A DNA stretch of 6,952 nt, from NCBI GenBank assembly GCA_023145955.1, contig JAGLDA010000030.1, positions 1 through 6,952 on the forward strand, read 5' to 3'. Both the position numbers and the translations under genes were made by a program. This DNA comes from Bacteroidales bacterium (GTDB taxonomy: Bacteria > Bacteroidota > Bacteroidia > Bacteroidales > UBA1556). This document shows, in pieces, positions 1 to 6,444 of the stretch. The notes beneath the pieces were generated by a model. That model did not search any database, had not been told where the DNA came from, and saw only the letters and a list, made by a program, of their open reading frames with translations. Positions within the stretch are counted from its first letter, which is position 1, and each line of letters opens with the position of its first letter.

Positions 1-924
1 ATTGGGGGTGACGATACGGCCTCTACTGCTAACCGCATTTCTGAATATCTTATTTCTCAGGAAATTAAGATTCAGAATATTCACGTTCCTAAAACCATAG
101 ATAATGACCTACCTTTACCTGAGGGAATTCCTACTTTTGGATACCAATCGGCTAAAGAAGAAGGTGTATCAATTGCAAATACGGTATATGAAGATGCTCG
201 TACAAGCGGCAACTGGTTTGTTATAAGCGCTATGGGGCGAGAAGCTGGTCATCTTGCTTTTGGGATAGGCTCGGCAGTGCAGTTCCCTATGATTATTATT
301 CCTGAAATGTTTAATAAGACTGAAATCACCATTAACAAAATCATTAGATTAATGATTTCTACAATAGTGAAACGCAAATTGCTTGGAATCCATTATGGAG
401 CAATAATTATAAGTGAGGGAGTATTTCATTTTCTTACTGACAAAGAAATTAAAGACACAGGAATTAATTTTCAATATGATGAACATGGGCATCCTGAATT
501 AGGAATTGTAAGCAAAGCACACGTATTTAACATACTATTAACTAGCGAATTAAAGAAGTTAGGATTAGATACTAAAAGTAGACCCCAAGAGTTAGGCTAT
601 GAATTACGTTGCGTTAGACCAGTTGCTTACGACTTGGTATATTGTAGTTTGTTAGGGATGGGTGTTAAACGCCTTTTTGATGCAGGACATACAGCTTGCA
701 TGGTTACTGCTGATAATACTGGAAATATTTCTCCGTTATTTTTATCAGATGTACAAGATGAAAATGGAAAAATTAAACCTCGATTAGTAAATATTGAATC
801 TGAACGAGCAAAGATGATTTTTGAATGTGGTTTACAATATATCAATCCTGGAGATTGGGAGGGTGCAAAAACTATTATTGACAACCCAAAGTATTATGAT
901 TTTAATAAAATTTTAAACTGGTAG
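1..924 (+). CDS. 6-phosphofructokinase, probably pyrophosphate-dependent; 5' end outside window
   Basis: This is the C-terminal 307 residues of a PfkA-superfamily phosphofructokinase, which makes fructose 1,6-bisphosphate from fructose 6-phosphate in the cytoplasm. The frame is open from base 1, and the ATG at 232 is internal. Visible motifs, in fragment numbering, are GGDDT (2-6), PKTIDND (30-36, with catalytic base Asp34 equivalent to E. coli Asp127) and MGREAGH (78-84). ATP-dependent enzymes have Gly at the positions equivalent to E. coli 104 and 124. Here they are Asp5 and Lys31, the known signature of pyrophosphate-dependent enzymes, whose reaction is reversible. Since GGD lies near residue 100 in the family, roughly 100 residues are missing to the left. 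Only 20 bases separate the stop from the mlaE-like gene, so the two may be co-transcribed. The family call is very secure; donor specificity is inferred from two residues. Confidence 0.93.
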   Translation: MGGDDTASTANRISEYLISQEIKIQNIHVPKTIDNDLPLPEGIPTFGYQSAKEEGVSIANTVYEDARTSGNWFVISAMGREAGHLAFGIGSAVQFPMIIIPEMFNKTEITINKIIRLMISTIVKRKLLGIHYGAIIISEGVFHFLTDKEIKDTGINFQYDEHGHPELGIVSKAHVFNILLTSELKKLGLDTKSRPQELGYELRCVRPVAYDLVYCSLLGMGVKRLFDAGHTACMVTADNTGNISPLFLSDVQDENGKIKPRLVNIESERAKMIFECGLQYINPGDWEGAKTIIDNPKYYDFNKILNW

Positions 925-944
925 TATTTTTAAATAAGTAATTT

Positions 945-1685
945 ATGCAATTTTTTTACCATTTTGGGAAATATTTAATCCTTTTAAAGGATGCTTTTAA
1001 GCGCCCTTTAAATCATCGTTATTTCATACGCCAAGTTATAAACGAAATAGATGCTATAGGATTAAATTCACTTGGAATAGTAAGTATTATTTCGGTATTT
1101 ATTGGAGCAGTATTAGTAATTCAAACAGGTTACCAAATGCAAAACCCTCTAATACCAGCTTATACATTGGGGTATGGATTGCGAGAATCTGTAATACTAG
1201 AGTTCTCCCCAACGATTGTAAGTTTAATATTGGCAGGAAAAATTGGTTCTAGTATTGCTTCACAAATAGGCACAATGAGAGTAACAGAGCAGATTGATGC
1301 TTTAGATATTATGGGCATAAACTCCGCCAACTTCCTTATTCTACCAAAAATAATTGCAGGTATTTTATCTTTTCCATTTATCGTTATTCTAAGTATGATA
1401 GTGAGTATTACAGGTGGATACCTAGCAGCAGTAATGTGGGGTATTTCTACATCTATTGATTTTATTTCTGGATTAAACTATTGGTTTGTTCCTTTCGAAA
1501 TAGCTTACGCTATTCTAAAAGCAACTTTCTTTTCGTTTTTAATAACAAGCATATCGGCTTTTCATGGATATTATGCTAGTGGTGGTGCTATTGATGTGGG
1601 TAAATCTAGCACAAAAGCTGTTGTGTATTCAAGCATTGCTCTCTTACTTTCTAATTTAATAATTACAAAACTTATTTTAGGATGA
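945..1685 (+). CDS. mlaE: MlaE/YrbE-family ABC transporter permease
   Basis: A 246-residue inner-membrane permease of the MlaE (YrbE, DUF140) family, the membrane subunit of MCE-type transporters that move phospholipids between inner and outer membranes. The diagnostic segment is EQIDALDIMGI at 115-125, preceded by the conserved GKIGSSIASQIGTMRV stretch (99-113). Hydrophobic segments lie at about 43-63, 80-105, 130-168, 183-206 and 225-245. The conserved C-terminal GGAIDVGKSSTKAVV block is at 213-227. Length is close to that of E. coli MlaE (about 260). The N-terminal stretch (1-40) is amphipathic, like the interfacial helix of the family. No good ribosome-binding site precedes the ATG, but the start gives the usual family N-terminus. 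The stop overlaps the next start in ATGA, so translation is probably coupled to the ATPase. Substrate is inferred from the family, not shown. Confidence 0.94.
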   Translation: MQFFYHFGKYLILLKDAFKRPLNHRYFIRQVINEIDAIGLNSLGIVSIISVFIGAVLVIQTGYQMQNPLIPAYTLGYGLRESVILEFSPTIVSLILAGKIGSSIASQIGTMRVTEQIDALDIMGINSANFLILPKIIAGILSFPFIVILSMIVSITGGYLAAVMWGISTSIDFISGLNYWFVPFEIAYAILKATFFSFLITSISAFHGYYASGGAIDVGKSSTKAVVYSSIALLLSNLIITKLILG

Positions 1686-2434
1686 TCGATGTAAGAAATA
1701 TAAATAAATCGTTTGACGATAAACATGTTTTAAAAGATGTGAGCCTAGTTTTTGAAGAAGGCAAACAGAATTTAATTATAGGGCAAAGTGGGTCTGGAAA
1801 AACGGTACTCTTAAAATGCTTGGTTGGGTTATTTGAACCTGATAATGGCAGCATTTTATATAGCGGAAGAGACTTTGTAACCATGAATAAGAATGCTAGA
1901 AAAGAAATTAGAAAAGAAATTGGCATGCTATTTCAGGGTAGTGCATTATTTGATAGCATGACTGTAATGGAAAATGTAATGTTTCCACTTTTAATGTTCT
2001 CCGATTTAAATGCCAAAGAACAAATTGATAGAGCCAATTTTTGCATAGACAGAGTTGGTCTTACAGAGGCCCACAATAAACTACCTTCAGAGATTAGCGG
2101 AGGAATGCAAAAAAGAGCTGCAATTGCTAGAGCAATATCTCTTAATCCCAAATATCTATTTTGCGATGAACCAAACTCAGGCCTTGACCCAAAAACTGGT
2201 GTTAAAATTGATCATTTAATTGAAGAAATCACTCAAGAATATAATATTACTACTGTAATTAATACCCATGATATGAACTCAGTAATACAACATGGCGATA
2301 ATATTAATTATATATACGAAGGTGAAGTATGGTGGCAGGGAAATAAAAGCAGCTTTCTTGGAAATGATAATCCTGAGTTACTAGATTTCATCTATTCTAC
2401 TGAAATATTAAAACGAATAAAACCTAAAAAATAA
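1682..2434 (+). CDS. mlaF: MlaF-type ABC transporter ATP-binding protein
   Basis: A 250-residue cytoplasmic ATPase that should power the adjacent MlaE-like permease. All ABC motifs are intact: Walker A GQSGSGKT (34-41), Q-loop Gln85 in GMLFQGSALFDSMTV, signature ISGGMQKR (138-145), Walker B YLFCDEP (158-164) with catalytic Glu163, D-loop SGLD (166-169) and switch His196 in INTHD. The LFQGSALFDS Q-loop and the SGGMQKR signature are typical of the MlaF/Ttg2A/Mkl group rather than of general importers. Its start overlaps the stop of the permease gene by four bases, and an AGG directly precedes the ATG, too close for an ideal ribosome-binding site. The lysine-rich C-terminus (KRIKPKK) ends soon after the family core, so no extra domain is fused. 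No STAS-domain MlaB gene accompanies it here. Family certainty is very high; the transported lipid is unknown. Confidence 0.95.
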   Translation: MIDVRNINKSFDDKHVLKDVSLVFEEGKQNLIIGQSGSGKTVLLKCLVGLFEPDNGSILYSGRDFVTMNKNARKEIRKEIGMLFQGSALFDSMTVMENVMFPLLMFSDLNAKEQIDRANFCIDRVGLTEAHNKLPSEISGGMQKRAAIARAISLNPKYLFCDEPNSGLDPKTGVKIDHLIEEITQEYNITTVINTHDMNSVIQHGDNINYIYEGEVWWQGNKSSFLGNDNPELLDFIYSTEILKRIKPKK

Positions 2435-2436
2435 TA

Positions 2437-2985
2437 ATGAATTATTTAGATGCAATTCTTGCAATTCCATTACTATGGTTTACTTATAAAGGATTTAGTA
2501 AGGGACTAATTATTGAATTAGCCACTCTTATTGCATTGCTTTTAGGAATCTACATTTCTGCACACTTTTCTGATTATACTGCTGATTTCTTACGACAAAA
2601 GCTTGACTTTCATAGCGAGTATATGAGCATTATTTCCTTTAGTTTAACATTTGTAGGTGTAGTATTTTTGGTTATGATTTTTGGCAAAAGTCTCGAAAAA
2701 GTCATTAATGTTTTACTACTAGGATTCATAAACAAAATACTTGGAGGTGTATTCGGCCTTATAAAGGTTGCATTTATTCTAAGTATTTTTATCTTTATTT
2801 TAACCACTTTTGAAGTGGAACAAAAGCTAATAAAACCTAGTACACAAGAAAAATCACTCCTTTACCCACCAATAAAATTAATAGCGCCAACCGTATTTCC
2901 TGTAATTAAAGAGTCAAATATTAATTTTCTTGACAAACTAGATGATGCTGTTCATAATGGTATTGATTTAGACAAACTAAAGTAA
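2437..2985 (+). CDS. CvpA-family inner-membrane protein
   Basis: A 182-residue membrane protein of the CvpA family, named for the E. coli gene needed for colicin V production; its biochemical role is still unclear, with links to envelope homeostasis. The family pattern is visible at the N-terminus (MNYLDAILAIPLLWFTYKGFSKGL, here noted as residues 1-24, with the conserved Asp5 and GFxKG at 19-23). Four membrane segments are predicted at about 4-18, 25-44, 63-83 and 101-124, the third followed by Lys84 and the fourth containing the GGVFGLIK motif (103-110). The tail after residue 125 is hydrophilic. The gene begins two bases after the ATPase stop, so it is almost certainly co-transcribed with mlaEF. 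That suggests, but does not show, a role in the same membrane process. Length fits the family (about 160-180). Confidence 0.88.
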   Translation: MNYLDAILAIPLLWFTYKGFSKGLIIELATLIALLLGIYISAHFSDYTADFLRQKLDFHSEYMSIISFSLTFVGVVFLVMIFGKSLEKVINVLLLGFINKILGGVFGLIKVAFILSIFIFILTTFEVEQKLIKPSTQEKSLLYPPIKLIAPTVFPVIKESNINFLDKLDDAVHNGIDLDKLK

Positions 2986-2993
2986 TCCCAAAC

Positions 2994-4085
2994 TTAAAAC
3001 ACCCAACTTAATATAATTTTTCCATAACCAAATACGCCATGATGCTGAAATGAATCATTCTGTAAATATCTAGCATATTCTAAATAAAAATGAGAGTATT
3101 GTAATACAAAACCATATCTACCAAGTATTTTTGTATGGTCATAATCATCGTAGTTGTATTCATATATATTATCAGAAAACTGAATAAAGCTGCCCTCCAC
3201 TGAGCCATCGTGTATAATATATGACAATGATCCTTCGGTAAAAAAGTAAAACTGAAATTTGCGAGTCATTCTTTTATTCAAATAATCTGCTTGCTTTTCT
3301 AAGCTCTGCTCACGAATATGCTTTGGAATTATTTTTCTTCTATGCTTATTCATTTTTGCGATATCACTTGCCTCAAAATCGTAAGTATTTCTATCATTAG
3401 CAATACCATAGTAATTCATATAGGAGTCGGTGTATCTTCCAAACTTAAATCTAAAGCCAACTTCTGTACTCATATTTAGGGTTCCAAAATGCGCATTTCC
3501 AAAATAATGGAGTTCATTAACAGGGCTCCAAAGTGGAATCATTCCCATATATTGTACTTCATAATCCAGAATAATACCATTGCTAATTTGATTATCCCAT
3601 CCTTTTGCTGTAGGATTATTAATAGCTTCGTGAACAAAATTTTGGGCCTTACCAGCCATTGCTGCTGGCCCCTGAACTCCCATAGACATTGAAGAACTGA
3701 GTTTCCTACCTTTAAAAAACTGATTAGACACTTTCTTATAAGTAAAATATAGTTGCCCAGCATAAGGCCTATCGGTAGAATCTACCGTTGTTAGTTGTGT
3801 ATTTTTAGGGGTATACATATCATGATTAAAGCTCAAGCCAAAATCCTTATATTTGGTATCAAATCCTAATAACACCTTGTCTGCCAACTTATTATTAAAT
3901 ATTTTATGAACAAATTCCATATGGATACCATCTGTGTAATATTTATCAGATTGATACCAATAAGTAAATAAATCGTTAGACTCATTTAGCTTAAAAAATT
4001 CTATTTGCTTATATTCCTCAGTATTTTCCTGAGCATGAATAAAGCTGACGGACAACATAAATAACAAAACCAGTAATATTCTCAT
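2994..4085 (-). CDS. LpxR-family (DUF2219) outer-membrane lipid A deacylase
   Basis: A 363-residue protein resembling Salmonella LpxR, an outer-membrane beta-barrel that removes the 3'-acyloxyacyl chain of lipid A in a calcium-dependent reaction. A signal peptide (1-18, cleavage at HA/QEN) is clear. Family landmarks are Asn37-Asp38 in NESNDLF, YYTDG (49-53, Thr51), DRPYAG (105-110), GVQGPAAMAGKAQNFVHE (136-153, His152 the likely water-activating histidine) and GWDNQ (162-166). These correspond to the Asn-Asp, Thr and His active-site residues known for LpxR, so the enzyme looks intact. The C-terminus ends in Phe after an alternating strand, as barrel proteins do. It is longer than Salmonella LpxR (about 320), partly through a charged stretch at about 231-275. 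It lies 40 bases downstream of the patatin gene, probably in one transcript. Lipid A is the family substrate; the actual one here is unproven. Confidence 0.88.
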   Translation of the reverse strand: MRILLVLLFMLSVSFIHAQENTEEYKQIEFFKLNESNDLFTYWYQSDKYYTDGIHMEFVHKIFNNKLADKVLLGFDTKYKDFGLSFNHDMYTPKNTQLTTVDSTDRPYAGQLYFTYKKVSNQFFKGRKLSSSMSMGVQGPAAMAGKAQNFVHEAINNPTAKGWDNQISNGIILDYEVQYMGMIPLWSPVNELHYFGNAHFGTLNMSTEVGFRFKFGRYTDSYMNYYGIANDRNTYDFEASDIAKMNKHRRKIIPKHIREQSLEKQADYLNKRMTRKFQFYFFTEGSLSYIIHDGSVEGSFIQFSDNIYEYNYDDYDHTKILGRYGFVLQYSHFYLEYARYLQNDSFQHHGVFGYGKIILSWVF

Positions 4086-4106
4086 CTAAATATATTTAAT
4101 AATAAT

Positions 4107-4120
4107 AAAATAATTATTTT
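4107..4120. repeat. 14-base perfect AT palindrome between the patatin and LpxR-family genes
   Basis: AAAATAATTATTTT reads the same on both strands. It occupies the 40-base gap just after the patatin stop and before the LpxR-family start. With no G or C it would make a very weak hairpin, and palindromes of this composition arise easily by chance in AT-rich gaps. I see no clear promoter or terminator in this gap. Confidence 0.3.
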
Positions 4121-4125
4121 CAATC

Positions 4126-6291
4126 TTAAAACCAATAACCCAAACTCATAAATGCACCAAAATCATTAGAAGTAAAGGAATAATCACCGGAGATACTTAA
4201 TGGTCCGAACATTGAATTATACGAATATTCCAAGGACATTCCTCCATAAATTTTTCTAACATCTAGAAATAAAAGTACAAAGTCGGGATCTAAAGCGCTA
4301 ACCGCAAATTTATAGGTAATGAAATTATTATCAATAAACTCCCATCTAGGAGCTACACTTAGTTGCCATGTATTTGCCGCGCCTTCTTCCAAATACAATA
4401 AACCTGGCATTGGGCTATACCATTGGATTCTACTTTGATTTAATCCACCGATTCGATATTCTAAAAGTGTATTATTTATACCATACGAACCAAATCCTAA
4501 AAACCCAGAAGTAATTACTTTCCATCTCGTATTTATATCAATAACCTTTGTGCCTTTTAGCCATGCCGTAACAGATAGATCACCTCTTTCATCCACAATA
4601 AGATCGGTTCTACCTTTAATTCTATTACCTCGTGTTGGGAAGTCATTTCTATCCCACGAATCTTGAATTATCGCAGCAAACACCTTTCCATAATTATTTG
4701 AGAACCCTTGAAAATCGGCAAATGATTGTGTATTATGAATTCCATAACCTGCTGCTTCAACCCCAAAAATAGCTCTATAGTTATTCTCAAAATATCGATG
4801 AACGAAAACATCCCAAAAGATTCGATTATAATTATATCTATACTCCTCGTTGTGATCTTGATAAGAATGCGCGAAAAAATTATCAAACTGAAATGAAGTG
4901 CCTATTCCATAATCGGAACCACGGTCAGTTGTATATCTAAGTTTAAGTTGTGGCGCTTGCCCTGCAACAATATTCATTTCCAATAAAGATCCGTAAATTA
5001 ATTTATTTCTGAAATTGGCACCAATTTTAAGGTTAATTCCAAAATAAGTATCGTATCTTATTCCTATATTAAAATCATCATCAACCTTTTCTTCTACCTT
5101 AATTTCAATCACATAACCACTATCAACTTCATTAAAACTGGTGCTAATTTTTTTAAAGAATCTTGAGCCATAAAGTCTATTAATTTTATGTTTAAACTCA
5201 TCCTCTGTAATAACACATGGGGTTTCTATGTCCATTTTTCCTTTCATCAGATTTAAGGCTGCTCTTCTTTTTATAGTCCTATAGCTATCCAACACATAAT
5301 TAATTGATTGAATTCTAATAGTTCTATTATTAAGGGTATCAATAGATACTATTGGCGTAAGTTCGTATTTATTAAAAACAGAATCTACCTTATCCTCCAC
5401 TTCTTTATATGCATTAACACCTCTATTTATTATTGACTCAATATCGCCAAATGATAAAGCACTAAGGCCTTCAATATCTGGACGTATATAAATATCACAT
5501 AATTTGGCGTTCTTTTTGGAAACTCTTGCATTATAAAAACTGGATGATTGATCTAATATTTGCAAAATAGAATTTATTTCTTCTTTTTTATATAAAACAG
5601 CACCAACATCAACTCCTATTATAATCTCAGCACCAAGTTCCTTCGCTATATCAGTAGGTAAATTATTCACCAATCCCCCATCAATATACAACTCATCATC
5701 AATTTCGTATGGAGCATAAACAGATGGGATACTCATGCTTGCTCGCATAGCATCAGCAAGCTTACCATTTTCAAAAATTTTGGCTTCACCAGTTTCTAGA
5801 TTAGTTGCCACGCACCTAAAAGGAATAACTAAGTCATCAAAATCCATTGGCTTATTATACTTACGCAAAACTATTTCGAAAAACGTAAGTAAATTCTGGC
5901 CTTGAAATAATCCATTTACCATGGCTGGCTTAAACCCATCAAGAGGCAGAGAAATTACAGAGGTTTTATTCTTATCACCCTGCCCTATTAAAAGGTTTTC
6001 TCTATGAATTTCGTCATTCATCAGATAATCCCAATCGGCACTCATTACAACCTCCTCCAATTGATCGGGAGTAAGTCCGGCAGCATACATGCCACCAACT
6101 AGAGCCCCAGCACTAGTTCCTACAATTACATCAGGCCTGATGCCTTTTTTCTCTAGTTCGCGAATTACCCCCACATGCGCAATACCCTTGGCGCCACCGC
6201 CACTTAAAACTAAACCTACCATTGGTTTATTTTGTGAGTATCCAACTTTTAGAAAAAGAAGAATTAGTAAAAACGTAGAAAATATCTTCAT
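4126..6291 (-). CDS. Patatin-like phospholipase with POTRA-like region and outer-membrane barrel (PlpD type)
   Basis: A 721-residue fusion resembling Pseudomonas PlpD (728) and Fusobacterium FplA, the type Vd autotransporters, which carry a class A1 phospholipase. Order: signal peptide (1-19, cleavage at YS/QNK); patatin domain at about 23-235 with oxyanion loop GGGAKG (31-36), nucleophile elbow GTSAG (58-62, Ser60) and DGG (204-206, Asp204), the full catalytic dyad; a linker to about 320; one POTRA-like domain at about 325-402, ending in VIEIKVEEKV; and a BamA/TamA-like barrel from about 405 to the C-terminal Phe721. The barrel contains FPTRGNRI (551-558) and YRIGGL (612-617), resembling Omp85 barrel motifs. 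The enzyme should hydrolyse phospholipids at the cell surface or the outer membrane. The ATG at 6291 gives an intact signal peptide. It follows an Rrf2 gene after 153 bases and precedes the LpxR-family gene. Confidence 0.92.
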   Translation of the reverse strand: MKIFSTFLLILLFLKVGYSQNKPMVGLVLSGGGAKGIAHVGVIRELEKKGIRPDVIVGTSAGALVGGMYAAGLTPDQLEEVVMSADWDYLMNDEIHRENLLIGQGDKNKTSVISLPLDGFKPAMVNGLFQGQNLLTFFEIVLRKYNKPMDFDDLVIPFRCVATNLETGEAKIFENGKLADAMRASMSIPSVYAPYEIDDELYIDGGLVNNLPTDIAKELGAEIIIGVDVGAVLYKKEEINSILQILDQSSSFYNARVSKKNAKLCDIYIRPDIEGLSALSFGDIESIINRGVNAYKEVEDKVDSVFNKYELTPIVSIDTLNNRTIRIQSINYVLDSYRTIKRRAALNLMKGKMDIETPCVITEDEFKHKINRLYGSRFFKKISTSFNEVDSGYVIEIKVEEKVDDDFNIGIRYDTYFGINLKIGANFRNKLIYGSLLEMNIVAGQAPQLKLRYTTDRGSDYGIGTSFQFDNFFAHSYQDHNEEYRYNYNRIFWDVFVHRYFENNYRAIFGVEAAGYGIHNTQSFADFQGFSNNYGKVFAAIIQDSWDRNDFPTRGNRIKGRTDLIVDERGDLSVTAWLKGTKVIDINTRWKVITSGFLGFGSYGINNTLLEYRIGGLNQSRIQWYSPMPGLLYLEEGAANTWQLSVAPRWEFIDNNFITYKFAVSALDPDFVLLFLDVRKIYGGMSLEYSYNSMFGPLSISGDYSFTSNDFGAFMSLGYWF

Positions 6292-6329
6292 AAGCTTATT
6301 ATAAATTATTATGCACTTTTGTATAAGTT

Positions 6330-6366
6330 TACATCTATTATTGGGAATTATTTCGCAACAAAGATA
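6330..6366 (-). promoter_or_regulatory. Possible promoter for the patatin/LpxR-family pair
   Basis: On the minus strand a TTTG (about 6363-6366) lies 24 bases before TAGATGTA (6337-6330), which matches four of the six fixed positions of the Bacteroidota -7 element TAnnTTTG. Transcription would start near 6323, about 30 bases before the patatin ATG. The match is imperfect and such elements are common in AT-rich DNA, so this is tentative. Confidence 0.22.
6341..6358. promoter_or_regulatory. Imperfect 18-base palindrome, candidate operator upstream of the patatin gene
   Basis: TTGGGAATTATTTCGCAA pairs with its own reverse complement in 7 of 9 positions, giving the symmetric form TTGnGAAnTAnTTCnCAA. 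Two more pairs fit outside it (6338-6339 with 6360-6361). It is centred about 58 bases upstream of the patatin ATG, within the 153-base gap after the Rrf2-family gene, and falls between the two elements of the possible promoter. The size and symmetry suit a dimeric repressor such as an Rrf2 protein, but I do not recognise it as a known Rrf2-family site. A chance origin is possible. Confidence 0.35.
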
Positions 6367-6444
6367 AATAAAAGATTAGAACATGATTTAATACTGTATA
6401 TGCAAACTAGAGTATGTGAAAAATTTAAAAAACTTAAGTAATAA

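Noticed and set aside
627..884. Minus-strand 85-residue open frame
   Set aside because: It lies wholly opposite the phosphofructokinase coding region, has no recognisable domain, and the gene on the other strand is certain.
1672..2151. Two minus-strand open frames (84 and 72 residues) opposite the ATPase gene
   Set aside because: Both are antisense shadows of the intact ABC ATPase and show no family features.
2610..2807. Minus-strand 65-residue open frame opposite cvpA
   Set aside because: It is fully antisense to a recognisable CvpA-family gene, with no domain of its own.
3489..3763. Open frames overlapping the LpxR-family gene on both strands (67 and 74 residues)
   Set aside because: They overlap the GxxGP/His152 core of the LpxR-family protein in other frames and have no family match or start context.
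4668..4886. Minus-strand 72-residue open frame inside the patatin gene
   Set aside because: It is an alternative frame of the barrel-coding region; the isoleucine-rich composition is that expected from AT-rich DNA.
6089..6304. Plus-strand 71-residue open frame opposite the patatin N-terminus
   Set aside because: It is antisense to the signal peptide and the catalytic GGGAKG and GTSAG motifs; its proline-rich composition mirrors the glycine-rich motifs.
6420..6444. Possible terminator after the Rrf2 stop (ACTTAAGT followed by T-rich sequence on the minus strand)
   Set aside because: The short palindrome is AT-only apart from one C-G pair in each arm, has no loop, and cannot form a stable stem. 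I do not call a terminator.
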